This document shows positions 23,208 to 35,483 of a stretch of DNA of 64,000 nt, piece by piece. Position numbers and translations under genes: made by a program. Under the pieces are notes generated by a model that saw only the letters and a program-made list of their open reading frames with translations, had not been told where the DNA came from and made no database searches. Origin of the DNA: Botryotinia globosa (taxonomy: Eukaryota > Ascomycota > Leotiomycetes > Helotiales > Sclerotiniaceae); assembly GCA_014898425.1 (NCBI GenBank), contig RCSZ01000004.1, positions 1,364,001 through 1,428,000 on the forward strand. The letters are read 5' to 3'. The number at the start of each line of letters is the position of its first letter. The stretch's first letter is position 1.

Positions 23208-23942
23208 TCATATCTGCTTCATATTGACAACGGAGCTAGCCTTAGAGCTGGCAAGTGATCCAGACACAGACCCAAAAGATGTCCTCTTCTTGGTTCTCGG
23301 ACTTGGAGTCATTGTTGGAAAATAATTCTCCCCTCCTAACCCCAACCCAATTGAGGGCGGTGTTCTAGTCTTTGATGAATTCATTGTTGTCTCCGGGCTT
23401 TGACTCCTCAGCCCTTCTGAGGGGAGACTACCAGACGTCAAAGATCGCTGATGATGTCTCCTCCCGTGATTTGCGGGGAGTTCTAGCCTAGAATTCATAT
23501 TCGTCCATAGCGCATCATCATCAGATCCGCTATCGCCCAGACGCCATCCACCTACACCTTCGAAATCTCTGGAAGGTCCAACACTTTGGCCCAATCCAAG
23601 CATTGATGCTGAGCCCTTCAAGATTTGAGCTGGTACTGGCGTGACTGAACCAGTAGCTGATTGACTGCTGCTAGCGCTGCTCCTCCGTTTCTTGCGACGA
23701 ATAGGTGAATTTGGAGGGTTGTAGATTGCTCTTTTGGATTGTGCAATTTTTATTTCAGCTTTGGGCCCATAGACATAGTATGGAATGATTGCAAGGGCGA
23801 GCTCAATGTATACAATCGCGACTCGAAAGCAGAGGACACAGAAAGCAAAAGTTGTAGTGATGGTCGCGAACACTGCGATTGGAAACGTGAAGAAGAAGAG
23901 GAAAGGTAAAATGACGGCGTAAAAAGCGCTGAATAGGTTCAT
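23208..23942 (-). CDS. Fungal membrane protein with disordered cytosolic tail, function unknown
   Basis: Single exon, 244 residues from ATG 23942; the frame extends twelve bases further only from a TTG. Residues 1-60 are strongly hydrophobic and hold two, perhaps three, transmembrane helices (FYAVILPFLFFFTFPIAVF, then FCVLCFRVAIVYIELALAII). After YGPKAEIKIAQSKRAIYNPP the rest is Ser/Arg/Gly-rich and disordered, with a basic RRKKRRSS cluster near residue 85 and many SP/TP sites that could be phosphorylated. There is no cleavable signal peptide, so the first helix probably acts as the anchor. It resembles conserved hypothetical proteins of filamentous fungi, but I cannot assign a family. It is divergent from the Scn1-like gene. 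Confidence 0.65.
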   Translation of the reverse strand: MNLFSAFYAVILPFLFFFTFPIAVFATITTTFAFCVLCFRVAIVYIELALAIIPYYVYGPKAEIKIAQSKRAIYNPPNSPIRRKKRRSSASSSQSATGSVTPVPAQILKGSASMLGLGQSVGPSRDFEGVGGWRLGDSGSDDDALWTNMNSRLELPANHGRRHHQRSLTSGSLPSEGLRSQSPETTMNSSKTRTPPSIGLGLGGENYFPTMTPSPRTKKRTSFGSVSGSLASSKASSVVNMKQI

Positions 23943-24286
23943 GATTTCAGCCAATTAGTCAATTCTTTAAGGCATATTCAGTGAAGCAATTGATACGGAG
24001 TGTTTTTTTATTCAAATCAAATGTGTTCATGATGATGGGATAGACATCAAGTTGCGCTTTGTTTGGCTCGGTTTGGTATGATTTGCATGTGAAATATGTA
24101 GTGGGGTGATATGCTTGCGAAGTCTGTGCGGTAATGCGGCCGCACTTATTAGTCTACTAGGTGACGTCTGGAATTGAAGATCTACTTGTGTGTTTTGACC
24201 TCACTTAATAATCCGACCAGACCTCTCTCCACAAGCTATAAATCCGTAGAGAAATTAGATACTGTTGTCTCATATCTCCCCGCTAT
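23943..24286. promoter_or_regulatory. Bidirectional promoter, membrane protein / Scn1-like gene
   Basis: 344 bp between start codons. It contains ATGCGGCCGCAC at 24134-24145, the exact reverse complement of the 12-mer in the FIS1/SPC24 promoter. Confidence 0.6.
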
Positions 24287-25474
24287 ATGATATCGACCCT
24301 AACTGGATCACTTAGAATGGCGAAAGATGCCGAGTTCCCTTGGCACATTGGTGTTTATGATGCACATTGCCATCCAACAGATACCATGGGTTCTATCACA
24401 TCGATGCCCTTAATGAAAGCAAGAATTTTAACAGTAATGGCTACCAGAGCACAAGACCAAGCGCTTGTTGCTCAAGTTGCTGATAATTATGGTTTGAAAA
24501 AGCTGCAAGCAAAAGACCATCCAAATACAGAGTGCATGGTTCCTTGTTTCGGATGGCATCCTTGGTTCTCGTATCAAATATTCGATGATACCAAGGAATC
24601 ATTTGATAACTCTCTGTTCAATACTGAAGCTTTCAAAATCGAGCATTACGGAAAAGTTCTGACGCCGGGCCCCGTCGACAAACAGTTTCTGGTGTCATTA
24701 CCATCTCCTCGCCCCCTTACGCAATTTCTGCGTCAAACCAAAGAGTATCTTTTGCAGTATCCGCTGGCACTGGTAGGAGAAATTGGACTAGACAAGCAAT
24801 TTCGTTTACCGAGCGAGTGGTCCGGAGATGTTGAGAACTCTAAAGATACAGGCCTCACACCAGGTGGAAGAGAAGGGAGACGTCTTACGCCGTATCGAGT
24901 TCAAATGAGCCACCAAAAGGTGATACTCAAGGCTCAATTGAACCTTGCTGGTGAAATGCAGAGATCAGTGTCCGTTCATGGAGTGCAAGCGCACGGCGTC
25001 CTGTTTGACACTTTGCAAGAGACTTGGAAGGGTCATGAACGGCAAGTCCTTAGCAAACGAGAGAAGAAAAGAATTGCTGGAGTAGCGCCTGCCTTGGATG
25101 ATACAGATGATGATGAAGATATATCGAAAAACGACACTGAAAAATCATTCCCTCCGCGTATATGTCTCCATTCATATTCCGGACCACCGGATACTCTCAA
25201 GCAATATTTTCATCCTTCAGTCCCAGCTGAGATATTCTTTTCATTTTCAGCAGCCATAAATATGTCCTTACCAGCTAGTGCTAAAGCAATTGAGGTCATT
25301 AAAGCTGTGCCTGATGATCGTGTTCTTGTCGAAAGTGATCTCCATATTGCTGGCGAAAAAATGGATAATCTGTTGGAGGATATGTGTCGAAAGATCTGCG
25401 AGATCAAAGGTTGGGACCTCGAAGATGGTGTGACTAGATTGGCAGAGAATTGGAAGCGTTTTGTGTCTGTTTGA
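24287..25474 (+). CDS. TatD-family metal-dependent hydrolase, Cut9-interacting protein Scn1 type
   Basis: Single exon, 395 residues from ATG 24287; a second ATG at 24317 ([10 protein letters not shown]) has the better context and may be the real start, giving 385 residues. TatD motifs are in order: DAHCHPTD with H27 and H29, [32 protein letters not shown], and VESDLH near the end. These provide the His/Glu/Asp metal ligands of the amidohydrolase superfamily, so the active site looks complete. An acidic insertion ([13 protein letters not shown]) precedes the HSYSG strand. In fission yeast the homologue Scn1 binds Cut9, an anaphase-promoting-complex subunit; TatD relatives are 3'-5' exonucleases or DNases. 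Which activity applies here cannot be read from sequence. Confidence 0.88.
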   Translation: MISTLTGSLRMAKDAEFPWHIGVYDAHCHPTDTMGSITSMPLMKARILTVMATRAQDQALVAQVADNYGLKKLQAKDHPNTECMVPCFGWHPWFSYQIFDDTKESFDNSLFNTEAFKIEHYGKVLTPGPVDKQFLVSLPSPRPLTQFLRQTKEYLLQYPLALVGEIGLDKQFRLPSEWSGDVENSKDTGLTPGGREGRRLTPYRVQMSHQKVILKAQLNLAGEMQRSVSVHGVQAHGVLFDTLQETWKGHERQVLSKREKKRIAGVAPALDDTDDDEDISKNDTEKSFPPRICLHSYSGPPDTLKQYFHPSVPAEIFFSFSAAINMSLPASAKAIEVIKAVPDDRVLVESDLHIAGEKMDNLLEDMCRKICEIKGWDLEDGVTRLAENWKRFVSV

Positions 25475-27146
25475 CAATTGTCAGACTATTCACATATTTT
25501 GCACAATCACAGTATTACAGTATAATATCAGCAGAAAATAGATACTAAATTCCTGATTGGCAATAAGTCCAATATGATGGATAGCATACATCCCAACGTG
25601 AAGTTGCAGGCAAACGCCCTTGTATCCAATATGAATTTAAGATCTTATATATCAAATTCTTTGTTGCTGGTATTGCATGCTCTTTTCTATGCTAACCGCC
25701 AACAGACTAAATCTAACCATTCCGTTCTTTACAAATACTGGCCACCTTCCAAAGCCGATTATTCACAACCAGTGGTCCTAGATATAGCCGGGATTTCTTT
25801 CATCGTTCTCCAGGGTCTTCGAGGGAGGAAATAGTATTTCTTTGACGCAATCATGAATTGTCGTTGTATCAATCAAACTTAACGATGTGAGTCCAATGCA
25901 CACCCTGTATGACAGCACACATCATCGAAGATACTAAACCACGGTAGCGAAAGTTCCTTACTCACTGTCCACACGCCTTGATCTGCTTGAGAATTCTACA
26001 AAGTCTTTGCCATTGTCCTTTGTTGAATAAGTATTCTATTCGCAACTGGAAGTGAATGATCTACCCAAGTTACAGAACTGTATGGGCTATTTATTATCTT
26101 TCAGACCAATTGTATCTAGATATTTGACTAGCCATGTATCTATGCGTAACTTGAAAGAAATCATTTCAAGACAGAATTTGAGTGCAACGCCAACACCATC
26201 GTCATCTACAAATCGCAAGCTGTCGATAGTTGCAGCGCACTGTCTCTTATTCCTATGACTGTCACAACCATAATTCTTCATTTGGGTGAGTATAAAAAGT
26301 AATATCCTGCGGTGAAAATCAACCGACCTAGCATTGAGCTAGGCTTAATACTCTTCAACACTGTCAACGGATCCGACAAATTCTGCTATGGTCATAGCAA
26401 AGCTCCTCCAGTTTGTCTAAGAGTTTACGCGGTGAGATTTATTACCCTGTGGAATAAGATCCGAAATGGGCCGTTGGCGCGTTAGATTCTTGTTGCCCGG
26501 TGCAAATTTTCCCATGCCTTCCAATCCATCAAACGTATGTTGATCTCTAATACATCTAACAAATCTTCGGCTCTTTGTGCGAGAATTTTGGAGCCTTTCG
26601 TCTGCGTGGCTCTTGGATTTGTCTCTCAGTGCGATGTTCAAAACTTCAGATTTTTTGTTGAAGATGTTCCTTCAGCACCCTTTCAAGATCTGGATTATTT
26701 GAGCTTGTTGTATTACAAGGCAGTTTATACCATTTGATGTTGATGAAAGCATCTCAATAATTCCTCCAGTTCAGAACCGTACTATCGACCCCTCTTCTGC
26801 AAGCACTTCTGATTGAAGCTTTTGGTTAACCCCGCCCTTCAGTGAATTTTCAACGGTGGAGTCCTGTTTTCAATTCCACAATATGCTTTTTGTTGAATGT
26901 TTTTGTTATCGAAGAATTTGGGTGAATGGTTGATTAGCGTGGTTTGGCTGCTCGAGGCTGTCTACTTAAGAATTCTGCCCATGAGAATCACCACTTGAGA
27001 TCAACAACAAAACAACAACAACAATCACAACAACTCGGGCATTTGGATTGTTTCCAAAAGTCCACTTCACATCACACTGTCTTTTGATTTCAACAACAAC
27101 TCTTCCTATCTGAACTGAATTCTAAAAATTTAAACAGATAATCAAA
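25475..27146. other. Intergenic region
   Basis: 1.7 kb between the Scn1-like and SANT-like genes. Several 60-90-codon frames exist on both strands (e.g. ATG at 25574), none with recognisable motifs or splice support. A CAACAACAA-rich leader lies near 27000-27030, just upstream of the next gene, probably its 5' UTR. Confidence 0.5.
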
Positions 27147-29434
27147 ATGACGGAAACAAGCCATCGTCAAAATGATTCTCCTTCAGAACGCCCATCTTCT
27201 CCTATAATCAGCGAGTCGCAAACCCCAATCACCACTGCTCAATCTTCCTCTGGCAACAGAGACTCACAAGAACATTCCACTATTGATCCACATATCATCG
27301 CCATGGAGCAAGATCAGAGTGCAACTGTATTAGAAGAGCATGGAGTTGGTGGCTTTGATCCCAATGGTCATTATCAAGATGGTAAGTTTCACCTGTTCTG
27401 GTTTAAGCATTCTTATTTCTTTCACTACATACATTTCTTCTTATATTCCCTCGACTTGCATTCATATGTGCACATTATGACCAGTTCGTCCAAGTTATCA
27501 ACTCGTATTGTCATAGCCATCTTCGGACATCCTTTTGACCAGGTCGTCTCTTACTTCATCTCATATATTGCGAAGCATTAGGTTTTTTTTCACTATTCTT
27601 TCATCTGGAAATCGCATTGTCACAAGAAATACGATATAGGTGGAGGTACTCAAAAAAACAGCAACTGCCTTGTTTGTTGCTGTTTTTATTTATTTATCAC
27701 TGGTTGAGCTGCATTACCAACAATGTTCAAATCAACCATCGCTTTATGACAGAGTACACAACAATCTTGTCGTCAAATCATTCACTATTTTTATATTCCA
27801 CGAACTCGCAGTATTTGGAGGATTCAAATATTCATTGCTAACAATTTCACATAGCATATATGAACATCAGCAAAGTTACAAAGGGTGTTGCAAATGCTCA
27901 AACTCAACAACTTGATATTCCCAATACCCGGGGCTTAAGTGCAGGCTCGAACACTCGTCGAAATGCAAATCAATCTGGACTTAGTGATAGGGGTGGTCGT
28001 CGTCTCAAGAGCCAGTTCCAACAACACAATGATAATGGTAATGAGGGTCATGATATTCTTCTGAATCATGGCAGGAGAGATACTCGTCGCTATTCTCACC
28101 CATTCGAAGGAGATACTGATGGCGAGGAGCTTAACCCAATGCAATCTCATGCGATGATTCACCAGACACAAGGAGATATCAATAACTTTGATAGTCCTTC
28201 CGAAGGTCGGAATGTTCGTCGCGCTGCTACTCGACTTTTAAATAAACAGTTTAGTAGCAGGAATAGTCGGCACCTCCAGGATCAGTCTCAGTCAAATGTT
28301 GATAGCGGTGATGATCTCGACACAATGGATGAAAGCCGCCAAGATATCGGGGTCGCTTCTCAACAGTTCCAGAGAGTAGCGCTTACATCGGGTCTTCCAG
28401 GGCCTCACTTTCCCATTGTTCCCGTTGCTCCTGTTGTCAAGGGTCGAGTTGTCAAGCAAAGTTTGAGACGAGGTGATCGCCCATTCGCCAACGTTAGTGA
28501 TAATGAAGATGCTGCTCTTGAGACCTCCGACTCTCAGGATAGTGACATGGATGATGACGAGTTTTATGAGCAGCCTATGTATCAAGATGAAAACTCTCAT
28601 TATAGCCCCGAATACGATATGCCCATGCCTGAGGAGGAGGAATACGATGAAGACCACGATGAGCATATGTTCGTTCCCGAGCCTGGATCCCGCCGTCCAA
28701 ATCGTGTCGAGAAGCGCCGTGCTGGTGTTGCATATCCATCAAATGTGCGACCAATCACGAACGTTTCAGGATCGAATGGTGCTAGTCGGGCCCATCCAGC
28801 CGTAGTCCGACGTAGTAAGGAAGGCAGACCTGGTATATTTTTTAACAACCCGGGTGAGAATTTGGCACCATCAAGATACTCTGGAGCCGTTATGCCATGG
28901 GGTGTCAATCAGCAGCCTGTATTGGTTGACCAGGAGACAGTCTCGGATGCTCACCTCAAGAAGAGAGGTCTCAAGCGTCCTCCACCTGGAGGAAAGGTTG
29001 GCAAGAGAAGTTATGGAGCCAATGATCCTGAAAATATTGCAATTGTCAACATGAAAGAGAACCAGGGCATGTCTTTTGCTGAAATTGCCGAGCATCTCAA
29101 TTCAGAACGCGAGAAAAAGGGAAAGAAACCTGATCTCAGTGTTTGTGGTGTCAACGGACGCTATAACCGCACTGCACCTATTCTCTTCGCCACCCAGGGT
29201 TTGAAATTCGTTCCTTTGAGCGAACGCAAGAAGGCTAAGGGTGCAGCGGCCCATGGAAAGTCAAATAACAAAGTTGGTTGGACTGTTGAAGCTGAAAATA
29301 AATTAGTCGATATCGTCAAGCAGGTCGATGCTGAGAAATGGAGTAATGTTGCACATCTGTTAAACATGGAGCTTTACAATGGACGAGCTGTATATGATGC
29401 TACGACCTGTGCCAGGCGTTATGCTGCACTCTAA
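27147..29434 (+). CDS. Nuclear protein with SANT/Myb-like C-terminal region
   Basis: Two exons, 27147..27381 and 27855..29434, giving 604 residues. The intron is 473 nt, long for this window; its ends are GTAAGT and CACATAG and the phase fits. Residues 1-280 are hydrophilic, rich in Arg, Gln and Asn, and disordered. A very acidic segment (SDSQDSDMDDDEFYE, then PEEEEYDEDHDE) follows. The basic KKRGLKRPPPGGKVGKR precedes a helical region (about 470-525: ENIAIVNMKENQGMSFAEIAEHLN) that looks like a helix-turn-helix, and the end (about 555-604) has VGWTVEAENKLVDIV...WSNVAHLLN, a SANT/Myb-like repeat. This suggests a chromatin or DNA-binding protein; I recognise no named orthologue. Confidence 0.75.
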
Positions 29435-30756
29435 TTTTCCTGTCGACTGTCGAAACTGCGCCAGTTTTCTGCTTTACCACACTCGAACTATTTTCGCCTC
29501 TTAATTGTCACCACCAGTTCCTAGCCTGGCATTTCTTTCTCGGATTCACCAAATCAATTTTCTGTTCCTGCCTGAATTTTCCGATCGAATCACCATTTCC
29601 TTACATGACCTATACATAAAATTACACACCACACATTCATTCCGACGACAACAGCCTGGGAGGACGACCACGATACATAGCAAGAGTTATACATAGAAAG
29701 AGTACTCAGTTCTACTGAGATAGAAGATGTTATGGGAGAAGCTGATAGTAAGGGATATATGGATGGTAAAAATGTATTTGGGTCGCCTGTTTAACACAAT
29801 GGATTTGACGATGGATTACCTTCATTCTTTCTTCTCACATCCTGGATTTACGACTGGACTTGCGAGACCTTTGGCTTAGAAATCTTGGGGTTTAATACCC
29901 CGTTGTCTATTCCTTCCCAGAAAGGGATGGACAACATCTGATGTTTTAAGAATATTCAATGGGTTAGCAATATGATGTTATAATATACTCGCAGCATGTT
30001 GACAGTGAATGCATATGTGATTGTGGATGCGGATTCACGTTGAAATTGCAACTTTTGCTGTCGATCTTTGAATAGATTCATGATTGTGAATAGCCATGCC
30101 ATTCAATTCCTAATTGATATTAGTCTTCCCGTCGTAGAAATTTAAACTATGAGAAAGGTGGGAGAGTCTTGATTTATCAGTATGATAGGTATTCTCATGG
30201 ATGGGAACTCAAACGACCCCAGGTAGAAACCTTCAGTAATAAATCATTGATAGCTGCTCACCGGGCGAGACTGGAATTTGATTACTAATTGAATCACGCT
30301 TTGTCCCGTCAATTAGTGACGACATGACTTCACGTCGCCTAAAAATCAATTTACGCGTCTCATGCATGCCAATCGCAGTCCCCTCACAATCTTTGGTATT
30401 CGCGCTCCGAGATATTCAATTCCTGATTCAGTCTTTTCCCTTCGGACCACATCTGATATCAGCCATTGACTGCCGCGAAACACTGCTCCACATTTGTGGT
30501 ATCTGGGCTAGTGAATTGATAGGTTTGTCGACACGAATTTTGCTCTGGAATATCAGTGAGGTATATTGAAACAATTGAAGTGTTTGACAAAAATTTATCG
30601 CGTCTCGAGGTTCGAGTACCAGAGAGTACAACTGTCACTCACCCATTCATTACTGCCGATTGAGCAAATTTCGATTGCAGCTTGAAAGCACTAACGGAAT
30701 CCCACCACTGATACCCAAACAACTACAATACAAGTTCTTTCGTTCTCTCTCCAACA
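29435..30756. other. Intergenic region
   Basis: 1.3 kb between two plus-strand genes. It should hold the 3' UTR of the SANT-like gene and the promoter of the helicase gene. No gene or repeat seen; a tRNA-like GGTTCGAG at about 30609 has no matching arms. Confidence 0.5.
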
Positions 30757-33488
30757 ATGAGTTCTACGCCCAGTATGAGTGGTTCTCAAACACCTCTATC
30801 CAAACCACGCACCAGTGCTCCATCTTCCCCTCCGGAGGAATTCGAACCAGAAGAATTTCCCGAGTTCGAGCCCAATTTTGCCACTGAAGAAGAAAAGAAA
30901 ATATTCGAAGAAGAAGAGAAAGCACGAATCGCAAACTCGAAGGCAGAAGAAAGAAGACGAAAGGCAATTGCTAGAAAGAGAGCAGAACATAATGAATCAA
31001 AGGGGGAACGAGAAGCAAAGGCCAGACAATTGGACGAATTGCTGAGTAAGAGTGCGGCATTTGGGGAAGTGCTAGTAGGAAAAACAAGGGTCTTGGGGCG
31101 TGTGGGAAGTGGAATGGACGGGAAGGCATTGGGTGAACATGATTTGACAATGGCAGAGCAGCCTAAGTGTATGGTGGGTGGCACAATGCGAGAATATCAA
31201 CTAGAGGGCTTGACCTGGATGTATGAGATTTGTATACAAGGCATGTCTGGAATTCTAGCAGATGAAATGGGCTTGGGAAAGACAATTCAGACTATTTCGC
31301 TTATTGCATTATTGAGAGAGACGGAAAGTTATTTGGGTCCGCATCTTATTATCGCGCCGTTGAGTACACTCTCGAACTGGATTGAGGAATTCCAAAAATG
31401 GACCCCTGATGTACCGGTCCTCTTATACCATGGTACGCCAACACAAAGAAAGGAGCTCCTTCGTACGCAAATGATGAGGCACATTAAAGGTGGCCGTCCC
31501 GATGAAAAGTTTCCAGTTGTCTGTACGAGTCCAGAAATTGTTCTTCGCGATCACGCGGATCTCTCTAAAATCAGTTGGGAATTCATTATTATTGTAAGTC
31601 TTATATTTATGGTAGGGTCTCCAATAGCTGACATGAGGTATAGGATGAAGGTCACCGAATGAAGAATTCAGAGTCAAAATTGTTTCAAACTCTGAGGACT
31701 TTTACATCTGCTACTCGTCTTTTGATTACCGGAACACCACTGCAAAATAATCTTAAAGAGCTTTGGTCATTACTGAATTTTCTCTTGCCCACAATTTTCA
31801 CACAATGGGAAATGTTCGAGAGTTGGTTCGACTTTAGTGATTTACAGGACGAGGAAGGTACCGAGGACTTTATTGCAGATCAAATGAAGCAAGACCTAGT
31901 CAAAAAGATGCACTTGATTCTTCAGCCATTGTTGTTACGACGAGTAAAGGCTGATGTCGAGCACATGCTTCCGAAGAAGCGAGAATATGTGCTTTATGCA
32001 CCAATGACAAAGGAACAGATGGAATTGTACAACAAGATTGGTGATAAGACGGCTGATCTTCGCAAGTATTTGGAAGAGAAGGTTGTAGAAAGACTAACTG
32101 GGGATAAGGCTGTCAAGAAAGACTCGAGCAAGGCAGCTGAGTCTACCGTTAAGGTTGAAATAAATCCGGAAGATTCTGATAGCGAAGACGAGAAGCCATT
32201 GGCAATTCGAAACAAGAACAAAAATGTTACTTCAGAATCTACTCCGGCTTCAAAGAATGCATTTCAAGAAATGATGGCGAAGAGAAAGCCAGGTAGACCA
32301 CCTAAGAATCAAAACGCTGTCCCTTCCCCACAACCCTCTATCGAAAATGGAAAACCTGGTAGGAAACGAAAGCAGGCTGAAGACTCCCTTCAATTACCAG
32401 CTTATAAATCCGCAAAATCTAGCCGAACTGCATCGCCAGCTGTTAGTATTCGTAGTCGGAGCTCACGGAGTAGAAGAGTTTACGAAGAAGCTGATGCATC
32501 TGGGGAGGATGACCTTAGTGACGACGAATTTGAAACAAAACTTGCAGCAGAATACGCTGAGAAAGAAGAGGCAGAACTCAAGAACAAGAACCAAATCGAA
32601 GATGAAACTGCGAAAATTCTAGAGCTCGCGAGAAAGGAAATCTCTAGTAAGAAATTAGGTAATCCTGTTATGCAAATGCGATTGGTCTGCAATTCTCCTT
32701 TAAATTTCTATAATCCTTGGTCCGCGGATTCAGGTATTCCATTCAACGAAACTCTGGTGACTTCTTCTGGGAAGATGTTACTTCTCGATCGATTACTTCC
32801 ATCACTATTTTCGCGGGGTCACAAGGTTCTTATATTTTCACAGTTCAAAACCCAACTTGATATTCTTGAAGATTACGCTCGCGAATTGCGAAACTGGAAA
32901 GTTTGCCGGATTGACGGAAGTGTGGCACAAGACTTTCGACGACAACAAATCAAGGAATTCAACGAAGATCCAGAATTCAAACTGTTTCTTCTTTCTACTA
33001 GGGCCGGTGGACAAGGAATCAATCTCGCAAGTGCTGATACTGTCATTCTCTTTGATAGTGATTGGAATCCACAACAAGATCTCCAAGCCCAAGATCGCGC
33101 TCACCGTATTGGTCAAACTAAGCCTGTCGTCGTATTCCGTCTCGCTACTAAGGGTACTGTTGAAGAGGATTTGCTCATGAGCGCTGATGCAAAACGTAGG
33201 TTGGAAAAACTGGTTATCAAGAAGGGAGGATTCAAAACTATGGGTCAGAAAATGGATACCAAAGAAGGAATGAGTGCTGATGCATTAAGAGCATTATTGT
33301 TGAAGGATGGAGAGGTATACACATGTAAAGAAGACGATGAGATCTTGACGGAAGAGGATCTAGATACGTTGTGTGACAGGAGTGAAGCGGCTTACGAGAG
33401 AGCGGAGAGGGGCTTGGGCAATAAAGACGCGTTTAAGATTGTCGAGACCAAAGCTGGTGGTTTGATGACAAGTATGGAAGGGAAATAG
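30757..33488 (+). CDS. mus-30: SNF2-family chromatin remodeller, LSH/DDM1 (MUS-30/Irc5) type
   Basis: Two exons, 30757..31593 and 31644..33488, giving 893 residues. The N-terminus has a charged coiled coil (about 44-95). The ATPase begins with [12 protein letters not shown] (144-155), then Walker [12 protein letters not shown] (166-176). The intron falls just before motif II, DEGH (280-283), so the second exon opens with DEGHRMKN. Motif III is [11 protein letters not shown] Lys/Ser-rich insertion with AT-hook-like [11 protein letters not shown] separates the lobes. The helicase C lobe has [28 protein letters not shown] and [11 protein letters not shown] (motif VI). The order, insertion position and DEGH box match LSH/HELLS, DDM1 and Irc5, not ISWI, which would end in HAND-SANT-SLIDE. 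In Neurospora MUS-30 is needed for genome stability but not DNA methylation. Confidence 0.88.
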
Positions 33489-33949
33489 AGCGGGCATATT
33501 TAGATGCGCATCTTACCAGATGTCTGGATAAAGTTTTCTTGGTCGAACGGGAGTGCAAGCGCTGCAGTTTTTGTTTTGTATCAGATTTGTATAACAATAG
33601 CGCGGTATCATGAATTAATGTTTGATCATATGTATGGCTTATACGGTAGAAGTAAAGATTCGTTGTTAATACACCATTATCCATACTGCTTGACATGATA
33701 TCAAACATTTGGCATTATGTCTTCATCTCTTTCCGTATGGAATGGAAGTTACTACCGTACTCAATTTTACTTCATATTCTTGTGCGCCAATTCGATCTCT
33801 TACAGTTTCTCCTAAGATATTTATATTTGTTCCCTTGAGCTTGAGATACCCATCATCTCCCAAAAAAGACCCGATCCAATAAGCAAAGAGCAAAGAAACG
33901 GAAGAACCAAAAACACATTTCAAAGAAAGTCGAAGAAGTTAAAACGAAA
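33489..33949. other. Intergenic region
   Basis: 460 bp between the helicase stop and the first small membrane-protein gene. No gene seen. Confidence 0.5.
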
Positions 33950-34378
33950 ATGAAATATCTCCTCTTTTATCTGATCCTAGCCGTCATCTCCTGTCTCCTC
34001 CACATCTATCTCTTCTCCTACACCCTCCCATCCCTCCACCAAAAACCAACCGATACCCTCCATCACCATTCTCACCCCTGCGCTGATCATCGACCGCCCT
34101 CGGGATCTTCATCATTGGAATTAGAATTCCACACCAAAGACGTGCAGGAGAAATCGCCGCAGATAGCAAAAGCTATCACGGGAATGACCACGTCGGCGGA
34201 GGGAAACAAAAAGGAAGAAAGAGTACCGACGAAAGGATACTGGTTTGGAGGCTATAGGATGGCGTTGAGAGAAATGATCATGATTGTTGCGGTGGGGAAT
34301 CCGCTGGTGTTGGGGGGTGTGGTGGGTTTGGTGATTGCGTTGTTTAGGGTGAGGTATGGGGGGTTGATTGGAGGTTAG
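33950..34378 (+). CDS. Small two-helix membrane protein, unknown
   Basis: Single exon, 142 residues, ATG 33950. One hydrophobic helix is at the N-terminus (about 3-25, LLFYLILAVISCLLHIYLF), followed by a polar loop with a His-rich patch (HHHSHP), then a second helix (about 108-133, MIMIVAVGNPLVLGGVVGLVIAL) and a short Gly-rich end. The second helix is introduced by ALREM. The next gene to the right has the same plan. There is no known domain. Codon use is ordinary and the frame is open with ATG and good spacing, so I take it as a real gene, but a non-coding origin cannot be excluded. Confidence 0.5.
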   Translation: MKYLLFYLILAVISCLLHIYLFSYTLPSLHQKPTDTLHHHSHPCADHRPPSGSSSLELEFHTKDVQEKSPQIAKAITGMTTSAEGNKKEERVPTKGYWFGGYRMALREMIMIVAVGNPLVLGGVVGLVIALFRVRYGGLIGG

Positions 34379-35015
34379 GAGTTGGGGAGACGTGGATTTG
34401 GAGAGGAAGGGGAGAAGGAGAGGGGAGGGATAGTTTGGGAGAGTGTGAGATCGTTAGCGTAGCTAAAGATGGTGATGCGTTCTCTTAGCGATGTTTAGAT
34501 GTAGGAACTGTGTGGATCTGAATTTGATGAACCATATGCATGCGTTTTGCGAGATTTACGGGGTCCAGATTCGATGCATACGAGATGGACATCAGACACA
34601 AAGTGGTTTTGTCTTTTACCGAAAAGCTCGTGATTTTTAACGAAGAAACAGAAATTAAATTGTTGATTTAAATTTCATGATGTATGTCAAATATAATTGA
34701 CGCAAAAGAAAAGAAAACAATGAGCCAATGAAGAAATTATGGCGTCTATTCACTTATAAAGTACCTAGAAATAGAAGTGAAGTTCGCTTCGTGTGATTGA
34801 TCACAACTACGTATGTGTGAGTAACTGATGACATGAATTTGAATCATCAGTACCGCCCATTAATAACTTGCGTATATAAACAACTCCAAACCATCTCTTC
34901 TCCATCTCAGTTCTCATCAATATCTCATCAGCCAAATTCTATACCATTTACATCTCTAAAAACCGCTAGGCTTATCCCTACACTTCATTCGACAAAAAGA
35001 ACCGTCTTGTAAAGA
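34379..35015. other. Intergenic region
   Basis: 637 bp between the two small membrane-protein genes; both point right, so the second promoter lies here. TTGATCACAA near 34797 and a TATATAA box near 34872 are plausible promoter elements; nothing else seen. Confidence 0.4.
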
Positions 35016-35483
35016 ATGTCCAACTCCAACCTACAAGCCTACTACCTCATTCTAACCCTCACCCTCCTTCTCTTCTGGACAACCATAATCTCTCTCATCA
35101 TCTACTTCATCTCCTCCCTTGAGCCGCACACGTCTACTCCTCGCTGCCATGGAAGTTTGATCCACGAAGAAATATGCTATTGCCCCGCTTCCATCTCCCA
35201 TTGTACTTCAACACCAACCGAATCTATCACGATACAAAGTCAAAGCCAAGATTCTGGACCCGATACCACGGTCAAAGAGATAATAATGTATTTTGCGCTC
35301 GCAATGTCCATATGTGGGATTTTGGTACAGATGGTGGTACTAAGTGGATGGTGGAGTCCCTGGGGAGAGAAAATCGTGTGGAGGAAAGGAGGATCAGGAT
35401 GGGAATGGAAAATTAGTTCAGTGGGGAAGGAAGACAAAATAGAGAATCGTGAACAAGCTCCTTTAATTGTAAGCGAGAGTTAG
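35016..35483 (+). CDS. Small two-helix membrane protein, unknown (same plan as its neighbour)
   Basis: Single exon, 155 residues, ATG 35016. An N-terminal hydrophobic helix (about 8-33, YYLILTLTLLLFWTTIISLI) is followed by a polar loop with four Cys (RCHGSL, ICYCPAS, HCTS), which could form disulphides in a lumenal or extracellular space. A second helix (about 89-112) follows the charged VKEIIM, matching the REMIM before helix two of the gene at 33950. The tail is polar and basic. The two adjacent proteins may be old tandem duplicates; identity outside the helices is too low to be sure. A TATA-like TATATAA lies about 140 bp upstream of the start. Confidence 0.5.
   Translation: MSNSNLQAYYLILTLTLLLFWTTIISLIIYFISSLEPHTSTPRCHGSLIHEEICYCPASISHCTSTPTESITIQSQSQDSGPDTTVKEIIMYFALAMSICGILVQMVVLSGWWSPWGEKIVWRKGGSGWEWKISSVGKEDKIENREQAPLIVSES

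Noticed and set aside
30600..30630. tRNA-like GGTTCGAGTACC
   Set aside because: No cloverleaf can be drawn around it.
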